A stretch of DNA of 61,980 nt from Bacteroidota bacterium (GCA_947478465.1 CANJWH010000012.1:1-61980); one strand, 5' to 3'; shown: positions 7,630 through 15,490, numbered from the stretch's first letter. The notes: a model not told the origin generated them from the letters alone. Made by a program: numbers and translations.

Positions 7630-10029
7630 TTAAAGTTTCATTTTCACTGCCAATAGCTTTACGCTAACCGTAACAAAAGCAACAACCGTAATAGAACTCA
7701 GAGGCATCAAAACGGCCGCAAAAACAGGTGAAAGTAGACCCTGCACTGCAAAACTAAGACCAACAGCATTATATAAAAGTGAAATAACTAGCGAAATACC
7801 AATAATGATAGATGATTTCTTAGCAAATGCAATCAGTAATGGAAGTTTTTGAAAATTGCTGCCTTCCAGAATGGCATCGCATGCAGGGGAAAAATTATTC
7901 AGATTATTAGAAACCGAAATTCCTGTATCACTTTGTTTAAGAGCTCCGGCATCATTCAGTCCATCACCCACCATTAACACTTTACTTCTATCACTTTGAA
8001 GCAGTTTTATAAAATCAAGCTTATCCTGTGGTGAATAATTAAAGCGCAGAACAGACCCAAGTGGAAAAACACTACGCAGAGTTTTCTCTTCAGAAGCATT
8101 ATCGCCAGAAACAAGAGCCAAATTATAATCTGAAGAGAGTGAATGCAGCATTTCATTTAGTCCCTCACGATACTGAATATTAAGACTGAAAACACCTTTG
8201 TATTTACCATTGATATTTATATAAACACGTGAAGATTTAATATTGCCGTTATCAAATGCACCTGTAAAAGCAGCAGCTCCAGCCTTTAGTTCCATCTCTC
8301 CTGACCTACCCTTAATTCCTTTTCCGGGCAGTTCTGAAAAACTGCTGACAACTGACTGTACATCTGTTGAAATACTTTGTGCGATGGCTGCACTTAGAGG
8401 ATGTGAACTCTGGTTGAATAAAGATTTCAAGGCTGTAAGCTCTTCTATTGTCAACACCTCTCCTTCATAAACTACCTGCGAACCACCAGCAACTGTAATG
8501 GTTCCTGTTTTATCAAAAACTATGTCTGTGGCTTTGGCCATGCTCTCGACCACAGCAGCATTTTTTAGGTAAAAACCATTCTTGCCAAAGACACGAACAA
8601 TATGGCCTAATGTAAAAGGAGATGACAATGCCAACGCACAGGGGCAGGCAATAATCAACACCGCTGTAAAAGCATCAAGTGCTTTATGGAAATCTGATGG
8701 CAGCCACCATAAAGCCGAACCAACAGCAATCAAAATAATGCCCACAGTAAAATATTTGCTTATAATATTAATCAGAGGCTCGCTCTTTCCTTTATCTTTT
8801 GCCGAAAATATTTCGTTATTCCACAGTTCAGTAAGATAACTCTGAGAAACATTTTTTATCACTTGAAGCTTAATCGCGGTGCCACACTGTTTGCCACCTG
8901 CAAAAACTGTTGAACCTTTTGTGATTTTTACAGGCTGCGATTCGCCTGTTACAAAACTGTAATCAATATTTGCTTCATTCGAAAGCAGAACTGAATCAGC
9001 AGGAATAATTTCATTATTACGAACCAAAATAAGGTTGTTTACTTTCAACTTAGAAAGCGGAATACTTTGTTCAACATTATCTTTAAGTAAAGTAACTGCC
9101 ACAGGGAAATACGATTTGTAATCGCGTTCAAACGACAGGGTGTGATACGTCTGGTTTTGAAACCATCGTCCAACCAACATCAGGAAAACCAAAGCAGCCA
9201 TCGAGTCCATATAACCTGACCCTGTCTGTAAAATAATTTCTACTATGCTCCGGACAAACATAACAGCAATCCCCAGCGCAATAGGAACATCTATATTGAT
9301 AAACTTCTGCTTGATGCTGAACCATGCTGATCGAAAAAACTCTGCAGCACTATAAAAGAAAACAGGAAGTGATAATGCAATATTAAGGTAGCCAAAAAGT
9401 AACTTAAATGATGGTTCAAGAACCGATTTCCCTGTTAAGTATTCAGGGAAGCTGAGCAGCATAATATTGCCGAAACAAAAACCTGCAACGCCTATTTTAT
9501 ACCAGCGCGAATAGTCTGTTTTAGTTTTTGCAGCCTGTTCATCAGCAAGATTTATCTCGGGTGGATAGCCAATGTTAGCAAGCAGTTCTGCAACTCCGGA
9601 TAACTGAATTTCTGTTTCAACGAATAGTATTGTTACTTCTTTTTTCAAAAAATTAACTCTGGAAGAAATAATACCCTTGTTAAGTTTAGACATATTTTCC
9701 AAAAGCCAAATGCATGAACTGCAATGTACCTGTGGCACACGAAAGTTTACGGTAGTTTTTATTCCATCAGAAAAACTTATCAGTTTTTCGCGCAAAACTG
9801 TATCGCCCAAATAACCATATTTATTCTTAGGCTGATCTTTTTGAGAAATACCTGGACGATTGTTTAGGCTGTAATAAGTGCAAAGATTATTCTCGTCAAG
9901 AATTTCGTAAACCAATTTACAGCCTTCACAGCAAAAGCTTTTTCCATTTGCCAGAATAGTTTCCTCTACACAGTTCTCACCGCAATGTGTGCATTTAAGA
10001 ATCTGTCCTGCTTTGGTATATTCAGTCAT
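7630..10029 (-). CDS. ccoI: Copper-transporting P1B-type ATPase CcoI/FixI
   Basis: A 799-residue heavy-metal ATPase. The N-terminus has a Cys-rich zinc-ribbon-like segment (CTHCGENC at 13-20, CCEGC at 33-37), then a heavy-metal-associated domain with CSSC at 103-106. The transport site CPC is at 462-464, the phosphorylated Asp in DKTGT at 506-510, the actuator TGES near 361-364 and the hinge GDGLNDAGAL near 700. This layout is that of CcoI/FixI, which exports copper to the periplasm for CuB of the cbb3 oxidase. It ends head-on with the lipoprotein gene, one base away, and follows a small two-helix gene. Confidence 0.95.
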   Translation of the reverse strand: MTEYTKAGQILKCTHCGENCVEETILANGKSFCCEGCKLVYEILDENNLCTYYSLNNRPGISQKDQPKNKYGYLGDTVLREKLISFSDGIKTTVNFRVPQVHCSSCIWLLENMSKLNKGIISSRVNFLKKEVTILFVETEIQLSGVAELLANIGYPPEINLADEQAAKTKTDYSRWYKIGVAGFCFGNIMLLSFPEYLTGKSVLEPSFKLLFGYLNIALSLPVFFYSAAEFFRSAWFSIKQKFINIDVPIALGIAVMFVRSIVEIILQTGSGYMDSMAALVFLMLVGRWFQNQTYHTLSFERDYKSYFPVAVTLLKDNVEQSIPLSKLKVNNLILVRNNEIIPADSVLLSNEANIDYSFVTGESQPVKITKGSTVFAGGKQCGTAIKLQVIKNVSQSYLTELWNNEIFSAKDKGKSEPLINIISKYFTVGIILIAVGSALWWLPSDFHKALDAFTAVLIIACPCALALSSPFTLGHIVRVFGKNGFYLKNAAVVESMAKATDIVFDKTGTITVAGGSQVVYEGEVLTIEELTALKSLFNQSSHPLSAAIAQSISTDVQSVVSSFSELPGKGIKGRSGEMELKAGAAAFTGAFDNGNIKSSRVYININGKYKGVFSLNIQYREGLNEMLHSLSSDYNLALVSGDNASEEKTLRSVFPLGSVLRFNYSPQDKLDFIKLLQSDRSKVLMVGDGLNDAGALKQSDTGISVSNNLNNFSPACDAILEGSNFQKLPLLIAFAKKSSIIIGISLVISLLYNAVGLSFAVQGLLSPVFAAVLMPLSSITVVAFVTVSVKLLAVKMKL

Positions 10030-10037
10030 TTAAGAAT

Positions 10038-10214
10038 TTAACTGGGTTTCTTGCCCCAGAAAAACATAGTTCCCAAGAAACCTAAAATTGTAAATAGAAA
10101 ACAAAACACACCTTTTACAGGGTGCGATAAATCAATATCAAAATATGCAACAGGCATAAAAACCAGATAGGTAACTACAGCTATTACTGTAGCTATGATT
10201 TTATTTTTGTTCAT
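10038..10214 (-). CDS. Small two-helix membrane protein preceding ccoI
   Basis: A 58-residue reading frame, ATG at 10214 to TAA at 10038-10040, eight bases upstream of ccoI. It encodes MNKNKIIATVIAVVTYLVF and continues with a second hydrophobic stretch ending FFWGKKPS, so two membrane helices are likely. I do not recognise a family. It is the first gene behind the ccoI promoter and is co-transcribed with ccoI. A role in oxidase assembly or copper supply would be guesswork. Confidence 0.75.
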   Translation of the reverse strand: MNKNKIIATVIAVVTYLVFMPVAYFDIDLSHPVKGVFCFLFTILGFLGTMFFWGKKPS

Positions 10215-10243
10215 GTGAAAAGTGTTTTAAGTTTTTAACAGAA

Positions 10244-10308
10244 CAAAAATGCAAGAGGCCTGATTTTTATCCGATGATTGTTATCAGGATATAAACTGAT
10301 TTTTATCA
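10244..10308 (-). promoter_or_regulatory. ccoI promoter with a row of three FNR-like boxes
   Basis: On the minus strand the -7 element CATTTTTG occupies 10244-10251. Exactly 45 bp upstream is a perfect dyad, TGAT-N4-ATCA at 10297-10308, inside the longer palindrome ACTGATTTTTATCAGT (10295-10310). Two more copies lie in between: TGAT-N4-ATCA at 10275-10286 and TGAT-N4-ATCC at 10261-10272. Taking -7 position one as about -10, centres fall near -61.5, -39.5 and -25.5, so class I, class II-like and overlapping positions are all occupied. Confidence 0.7.
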
Positions 10309-10311
10309 GTT

Positions 10312-11367
10312 TTACCAGATTTTTTTCAACTTATCGATACTTAACAAGGTAATATTTCGCCCTTCAATATTGATGATTTTTTCTTCTTTAAAATCACTCA
10401 AAGTACGAATAACCGATTCAGTAGAAGTACCTACAATTCCAGCCAGATCTTCGCGCGAAACGGGTAATGCCTTGCCTGTTTCCTCTGCGTTGTAACGCTT
10501 TTGAAGCATTAGTAAAGCATCGGCAGTTCTTTTGCGCACTGAGTTATAAGCAAGATTCAGCATGCGCTCTTCGCGTTCCTTCAAATCACCCGAAAGCATT
10601 TTTATAAACTTAGCAGCTACATCGCGATTGCTGTAAATCAACGCAAGAAAATCCTGACGAACGATTGTTTGTATTTCTGAATCTTCCATAGCTTCAGCCG
10701 ATTCAGTAAAATCAGTATTTTCAAGAATATCCATGTAACCGATAAAATCACCCTCTTTTGAAATGCCGGTAATATATTCCTTTCCGTCACGGTTCATTTT
10801 AAAACTTTTTACTTTACCCTTAACAATAAAATAGAGATTGTAAGGAAAATCACCTTCATGAAAAATTATATCTTTCTTTTTAAAAGTTCTGTTTTTACGA
10901 GATTCAGAAAGTTTCTGAAGTTCTTCAATTCCTCTCGCATCATTTAAAAATTCAGTTAAACCATCCTCATTTTTTTTGAATGCTTTTTTAAATATTTCGT
11001 TCTTTTTCAAACGTATATCAATGGCATTGAGTAAGGCCATTTCTTCAAAAGGTTTAGTTAAATAATCATCTGCACCTAATTCCATTCCCCTCCGGATATC
11101 ACTTTTCTCTGCTTTAGCTGTTAGAAAGATAAAGGGGATACCAGATGTTTCAGGGTCTTTGCCAAGCATGAATAACACTCCGTAGCCATCCATTTCCGGC
11201 ATCATAATATCGCAGATAATTAAATCAGGTTTTGATTTTTTAGCAATCTCAACACCTATTTTTCCATTTTCTGCAGTGAGCACCTTATAGTTGGAAAGTT
11301 CAAGAATTTCAGCAGTATTTTCGCGAACTTCAACATTATCTTCTATGAGCAGAATTGTTTTTTTCAT
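10312..11367 (-). CDS. Receiver-CRP/FNR fusion transcription regulator (FixJ-FixK-like)
   Basis: A 351-residue regulator. Residues 1-122 are a CheY-like receiver with phospho-acceptor Asp53 (IICDIMMPEMDG), Thr83 and Lys105. Residues about 160-255 form a cyclic-nucleotide-binding fold, and about 275-348 a CRP-type winged helix. The recognition helix reads TSTESVIRTL; Glu317 and Arg321 match the ExxxR spacing by which FNR/CRP proteins read TGA half-sites. The only Cys is residue 52, so there is no FNR iron-sulfur cluster. Signal input must come through phosphorylation. It lies 11 bp behind the PAS kinase and just upstream of ccoI, whose promoter has TGAT boxes. Confidence 0.92.
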   Translation of the reverse strand: MKKTILLIEDNVEVRENTAEILELSNYKVLTAENGKIGVEIAKKSKPDLIICDIMMPEMDGYGVLFMLGKDPETSGIPFIFLTAKAEKSDIRRGMELGADDYLTKPFEEMALLNAIDIRLKKNEIFKKAFKKNEDGLTEFLNDARGIEELQKLSESRKNRTFKKKDIIFHEGDFPYNLYFIVKGKVKSFKMNRDGKEYITGISKEGDFIGYMDILENTDFTESAEAMEDSEIQTIVRQDFLALIYSNRDVAAKFIKMLSGDLKEREERMLNLAYNSVRKRTADALLMLQKRYNAEETGKALPVSREDLAGIVGTSTESVIRTLSDFKEEKIINIEGRNITLLSIDKLKKIW

Positions 11368-11378
11368 TGCTTCGAATT

Positions 11379-13259
11379 TTAATTATTTTGTTTGGGCTTA
11401 AGTGGAATCAAAAGGGTAAAGGTTGTGCCTTCTCCAGCTTTGCTTTCAAATCTTATTTCACCATCAAGTAGTTCTGTATATTTTTTTACAATATTCAACC
11501 CCAAGCCGGTCCCACCAATGTTCACAGCATTCTTTGCTCTGAAAAAGCGCTCAAACATATGCTGCTTTTCTTCTTCAGGGATTCCAATTCCTCTGTCAAT
11601 GACCTCAATTTTCAGATTTGTTTTTTCACTTATGGTATTAAAACTTATTTCTGTTCCTTCATCCGAATACTTGCTGGCATTTGAGAGCAGATTATGTAAT
11701 ATGTTTTTGAGAATATGTTTATCTGCAACTGCCTTGGTGTTTTTGCCGATATGTTTATAAGTAACGTTTTGACCTTTTTTTGCAACAGCTTGCATTTCTT
11801 CGGTCATTTCCTCCGAAAATTTAACAACATCAAATTCAACAGGATTATTTTCAACTTTACCAGTTTCCAGTTTATCAAGTGAAAGAAAATCATTCAGTAT
11901 TCCTGTCAGGTTATTAACAGCAGATTTGATTCGTGAAATGTGCTTGTCGCGCTTTTCTTCATTTTCAGGACCATCATATTTTTGAACTAATGAAACTGAA
12001 GACAAAATTGTACTCAATGGTGTTCTAAATTCATGAGAGGCCATTGACACAAATCGCGATTTCAATTCATTCAGTTCTTTTTCCTTCTCAAGCGATTTGC
12101 GAATTTCGTTCTCGGCCTTTTTCTGTTTGGTTACATTTTGTTCCACAACCAAAATCTGACGAATATTTCCTTTGCTGTCTGGCATAGGAACTGCATTAAG
12201 TATATAATGATTATTTCGATACTCAAATTCAAAAGAAGTGCTCATCCCCTTAAAAACGTTGAGCAAATGTGTTTTAATATTTGCTCCAATATCTTTTGGA
12301 AGCCTGTCGAGATAGTTTGTACCTATAAGATCTTTGCTGGTAACGCCAATTTTATAAAGTTCCTTCCCTTCCACAAAAATATATCGAAGTTCTTCATCAA
12401 AAACGCTGATTGTGCCGTTGGGATAATTACGAGCAATAGTACTGTAAAGCTTCTCACTCTCACGTAAGGCTTCTGTGCGTTCTTCCACTCTTTGCTCCAG
12501 CTCATTATTCAACTGAAGTATTCTTTCATCCATTACTTTACGTTCAGTAATATCTGCCCTTATTGCTACATACTGATATGGTTTACCTTCCTCATTAAGA
12601 AAAGGGATAATGGTGGTGTCAACCCAATAGGTACTACCGTCTTTTGCTTTGTTCTTCAACTCGCCTTTCCAAACTTTACCATTGGCAATGGTAACCCACA
12701 GGTTCCTTATAAACTCCTTTGAATGATGGCCGGAGTTGACAATACGATGGTCTTGACCTATCAATTCTTCGCGACTATATTTCGAAATTTTACAGAAATT
12801 ATCATTGGCATGCATAATAATCCCTTTTTGGTCTGTTATTGCTACAATAGCTGCTTCATCCAAAGCAACTTTATAATCGGCAAACTCTTTTAATGTTTTT
12901 GAAAAATTCTGATCTGCCTTTTTCCTTTCTGAAATATCAGTAAGCAAAGCCATTACAAGAATTTCGCCTTCATTTTCAAAATAATTTAGACTAATTTCAA
13001 CGGGAAAGGAACTGCCATCCTTTTTCTTTCCCTGCAAATCTAATCCTGCACCCATTGAGCGCTTTTTAGGAAGATGATTATAGCCTTCTCGGTGTTTAAC
13101 GTGTTTGTCCTTCAACTGATCGGGCACCAACATGTCAATTTCTTTACCTACCAATTCACTTTTTGAATAACCGAACATTTCGCAAACCCGCGGATTAGCC
13201 ATGAGAATTGTTCCCTCGTTGTTTGCAACAAGCAGTCCTTCTCCAGCCGACTCAAACAA
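11379..13259 (-). CDS. PAS-domain histidine kinase, FixL-like
   Basis: A 626-residue cytoplasmic kinase without membrane helices. Three PAS domains lie at about 1-112, 122-245 and 268-385, then HisKA with phospho-His 409 (SMASHEFRTP) and an HATPase domain to the end with the G1/G2 boxes (DRGIGIP, GGTGLGLNIV). PAS1 aligns without gaps to the FixL heme PAS as I remember it: His53 falls on the heme-ligand position, while Leu73 replaces the regulatory Arg. The frame has no ATG. The listed start is TTG; the open frame continues eight codons further up and a normal PAS domain would need that helix. It is paired with the receiver-CRP fusion. Confidence 0.9.
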   Translation of the reverse strand: MFESAGEGLLVANNEGTILMANPRVCEMFGYSKSELVGKEIDMLVPDQLKDKHVKHREGYNHLPKKRSMGAGLDLQGKKKDGSSFPVEISLNYFENEGEILVMALLTDISERKKADQNFSKTLKEFADYKVALDEAAIVAITDQKGIIMHANDNFCKISKYSREELIGQDHRIVNSGHHSKEFIRNLWVTIANGKVWKGELKNKAKDGSTYWVDTTIIPFLNEEGKPYQYVAIRADITERKVMDERILQLNNELEQRVEERTEALRESEKLYSTIARNYPNGTISVFDEELRYIFVEGKELYKIGVTSKDLIGTNYLDRLPKDIGANIKTHLLNVFKGMSTSFEFEYRNNHYILNAVPMPDSKGNIRQILVVEQNVTKQKKAENEIRKSLEKEKELNELKSRFVSMASHEFRTPLSTILSSVSLVQKYDGPENEEKRDKHISRIKSAVNNLTGILNDFLSLDKLETGKVENNPVEFDVVKFSEEMTEEMQAVAKKGQNVTYKHIGKNTKAVADKHILKNILHNLLSNASKYSDEGTEISFNTISEKTNLKIEVIDRGIGIPEEEKQHMFERFFRAKNAVNIGGTGLGLNIVKKYTELLDGEIRFESKAGEGTTFTLLIPLKPKQNN

Positions 13260-13306
13260 TATCTGATAGATAGCTATTAGGTTTTAAATAATTAATTGTC
13301 GTAATT

Positions 13307-13331
13307 CCAGAATTCTATTCTGGCAAAAATA
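13307..13331 (-). promoter_or_regulatory. Kinase promoter -7 element with adjacent palindrome
   Basis: On the minus strand TATTTTTG (13324-13331) is a full match to the -7 consensus. It is followed directly by a perfect inverted repeat CCAGAAT-N3-ATTCTGG (13307-13323), which would cover the transcription start. It could be an operator or a 5'-end hairpin in the mRNA. No clear -33 element is visible. Confidence 0.5.
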
Positions 13332-13355
13332 TCATTTCCTCAGGGAAAGGTTAAT

Positions 13356-13640
13356 CTAAATACCTAATTGTTTTTTTGCAACCTGTAGTAAACCAAAAAG
13401 TTCGCGTGATGCAATGGAGTAGAAAATAAACTTACCTCTGCGTAAGCCCTTAATATATCCAGCTTTAGCAAGAAGACTGAGGTGGTGCGATGTGAGAGAT
13501 TGCTCAATTTTAAGTTTTTCGCAAATATCATTTACAGAAACTTCGCCTTCTTTGTTAAGCAGTTCAAGGATATGAACCCGAACAGTATGACCTGCGGCAC
13601 GCAAAACTGATGCAACCTGAGTATATTCGTTATTTTTCAT
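13356..13640 (-). CDS. ArsR/SmtB-family transcription regulator
   Basis: A 94-residue winged-helix protein. The helix-turn-helix is at about residues 33-58 (VNDICEKLKIEQSLTSHHLSLL) and the beta-wing at 64-74 (KGLRRGKFIFYSI). The usual metal-site ELCVCDL of ArsR/SmtB is absent and there is a single Cys (residue 40), so a metal or two-thiol sensor is unlikely by sequence alone. It is transcribed away from the usp gene from a shared regulatory region that carries the same FNR-like box as the cbb3 promoters, so it probably belongs to that regulon. Confidence 0.9.
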   Translation of the reverse strand: MKNNEYTQVASVLRAAGHTVRVHILELLNKEGEVSVNDICEKLKIEQSLTSHHLSLLAKAGYIKGLRRGKFIFYSIASRELFGLLQVAKKQLGI

Positions 13641-13662
13641 TTTAATGTAAATTTTGTTTGAG

Positions 13663-13780
13663 CAAAATTGACTCTATTTAAAATTTAAAAGTGTGATTGC
13701 GGTCATTAAAAAACATGACATTAATCATATGTTACACTGACAAACCTCATTTAACATCATACTATTCAGACACATATTTG
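13663..13780. promoter_or_regulatory. Divergent arsR/usp promoters around one shared FNR-like box
   Basis: One dyad, TGACATTAATCA at 13716-13727, stands midway between two -7 elements. On the plus strand CATATTTG is at 13773-13780 (for usp). On the minus strand CAATTTTG is at 13663-13670 (for arsR). Each is exactly 45 bp from the dyad. The box and the first three following bases repeat the cco-operon box in 13 of 15 positions. Confidence 0.7.
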
Positions 13781-13805
13781 CACCTACATATAACCGGACT
13801 GAAAT

Positions 13806-14624
13806 ATGAAAAACATTTTACTGCCAACTGATTTCTCTTCCAATGCGCGAAATGCATTAAAATATGCACTTCAATTCTTTGGCTCGGACAATCATTTTAT
13901 TCTGCTTAATACATGGCAGGCGCCTTACACCCCTCCCGAAGTATTAATTTCAGTTGAAGATATTCTGATGAAATCATCAAAGGAAGGATTGGAAAATGAG
14001 CTAAAGGCGGTTAAGTCAATGAAAATTGCTGAGAATAATACATTTGAAACAGTATCTCAGTTCGGAAATTTGGTAGATATACTAAACGCGGTTGCCCGAG
14101 AAAAGAAAGCAGATTATGTAGTAATGGGAACTCAAGGAGCTTCAGGTTTAAGAGAAGCACTATTGGGAAGCAATTCGGCTGCTGCTGCTAAAAGCATAAA
14201 TTGTCCGTTGCTTATGGTGCCTGCTAAAATTGAATTCAAAAAATTACAGAATATTGTTTTTGCAGCTGATTACAAGCATATTGAAAAACAAGATAGTTTA
14301 GCAACTGTGGCTTCACTTGCAAAAACAACTGATGCAGAAATCACTATCCTAAATGTACTTGACAAAGGTAAAATAACAGATGTAAATCAAGGATATGAAG
14401 GATTAAAAATTGATCATCTCTTTAATGGTATTAAGCATGCATATAGTTTTATTGAAAATGAAGATAAGGCTGCCGGCATTGATGAGTATCTGCATACTAA
14501 CAACCCAGACCTATTAGTAATGATAGAACGCAAAACAGGTTTTTTCAAAAGCATATTCCATAGAAGCATAACAAAGCAAATGGCTTTTCACACGCACATA
14601 CCAATGCTTGTATTGCATGAATAA
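13806..14624 (+). CDS. Universal stress protein with two UspA domains
   Basis: A 272-residue tandem Usp protein. Domain one (about 1-140) starts with the beta-strand MKNILLPTDFSSNARNAL and ends with the ATP-loop-like GTQGASGLREALLGSNSAA. Domain two (about 148-272) is more divergent and has lost the glycine loop (KTGFFKSIFHRSITKQM). Such proteins are induced under low oxygen or starvation in many bacteria. The promoter has the cbb3-type box, which fits oxygen-linked control. The gene stands alone and is divergent from arsR. Confidence 0.92.
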   Translation: MKNILLPTDFSSNARNALKYALQFFGSDNHFILLNTWQAPYTPPEVLISVEDILMKSSKEGLENELKAVKSMKIAENNTFETVSQFGNLVDILNAVAREKKADYVVMGTQGASGLREALLGSNSAAAAKSINCPLLMVPAKIEFKKLQNIVFAADYKHIEKQDSLATVASLAKTTDAEITILNVLDKGKITDVNQGYEGLKIDHLFNGIKHAYSFIENEDKAAGIDEYLHTNNPDLLVMIERKTGFFKSIFHRSITKQMAFHTHIPMLVLHE

Positions 14625-14711
14625 TAAGAACTTTAAATAAAAACAGTTCCGAATACCGTTTTTTTTAGTTTCATTATCAGAAGCAAAAAACAATTGAAAT
14701 AAATTACATAA

Positions 14712-14757
14712 TAATAATCTACCAATATTGTAGATTATTATTTGTTTGTTACATTTG
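14712..14757 (+). promoter_or_regulatory. Peroxiredoxin promoter overlapped by a long palindrome
   Basis: A perfect inverted repeat TAATAATCTAC-N7-GTAGATTATTA covers 14712-14740 and can be extended by two base pairs outward. The -7 element TACATTTG is at 14750-14757 and a TTG for the -33 box is at 14728-14730, with 19 bp between them. The dyad therefore covers the -33 region and the right arm lies in the spacer. This suggests a dedicated redox regulator; the sequence is not a standard OxyR or PerR box. Confidence 0.65.
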
Positions 14758-14809
14758 CGGCCTATAAAACAATAAAAACTATTAACTCCTTTAATTAAAA
14801 AAAAACAAC

Positions 14810-15448
14810 ATGGCACTTAGACTTGGGGATGATGATCCCGACTTTACAGCACAAACTACTGAAGGTGAAATCAATTTCTACAATTACATTGGCAATGGAT
14901 GGGGAATTCTTTTTTCTCATCCTGCTGATTACACTCCTGTTTGCACAACCGAACTTGGTGCAGTAGCAAAACTGAAACCTGAATTTGACAAACGAAATAC
15001 CAAAGTAATTGTACTAAGCGTTGATCCTTTGGATTCTCATGCTGGCTGGGTAAGCGATATTAATGAAACGCAAAATACGATTGTAAACTTTCCAATTATA
15101 GCAGATGCTGATAAAAAAGTGTCAACCCTATATGATATGATTCATCCAAATGCCAATAACAACTTCACTGTGCGTTCAGTATTTATTGTTGGTCCGGATA
15201 AAAAGGTAAAACTCATCATTACCTACCCGGCTTCAACCGGAAGAAATTTTGATGAAATTCTACGTGTTTTTGATTCATTGCAGCTTACAGCAAACTATAG
15301 TGTAGCAACTCCGGTAAACTGGAAGCATGGCGAAGATTGTGTTGTGGCTCCTGCTATTGCTACTGCAGACATTCCTGCAAAATTCCCGAAAGGTTATAAA
15401 TTGGTAAAGCCATATTTGCGCTATACACCTCAGCCAAATCTTAATTAA
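14810..15448 (+). CDS. 1-Cys peroxiredoxin (Prx6 family)
   Basis: A 212-residue peroxidase that reduces H2O2 and organic peroxides. The peroxidatic Cys lies in PADYTPVCTTELG (about residue 45), followed by a conserved Arg in the downstream region (TVRSVF, about residue 124). The C-terminal half from about 150 has the Prx6-type dimerisation arm (VATPVNWKHGEDCVV). A second Cys at about 179 is in that arm. Its own promoter with a long palindrome precedes it, and the gene is followed directly by the his leader region. Confidence 0.95.
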   Translation: MALRLGDDDPDFTAQTTEGEINFYNYIGNGWGILFSHPADYTPVCTTELGAVAKLKPEFDKRNTKVIVLSVDPLDSHAGWVSDINETQNTIVNFPIIADADKKVSTLYDMIHPNANNNFTVRSVFIVGPDKKVKLIITYPASTGRNFDEILRVFDSLQLTANYSVATPVNWKHGEDCVVAPAIATADIPAKFPKGYKLVKPYLRYTPQPNLN

Positions 15449-15450
15449 AG

Positions 15451-15478
15451 TTTGTTTTCGGAAAACCTTTTATATTTG
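15451..15478 (+). promoter_or_regulatory. Promoter of the histidine operon
   Basis: TATATTTG at 15471-15478 matches the -7 consensus. A TTTG at 15451-15454 could serve as the -33 box, but the spacer is only 16 bp, short of the usual 19-21. Transcription would begin near 15481, about ten bases before the leader peptide ATG. Confidence 0.6.
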
Positions 15479-15490
15479 CAATCTAAATAA

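Noticed and set aside
10261-10310. Terminator of the receiver-CRP gene
   Set aside because: The palindrome has no T-run of the needed kind behind it; spacing to the -7 element and similarity to the other boxes fit regulation better.
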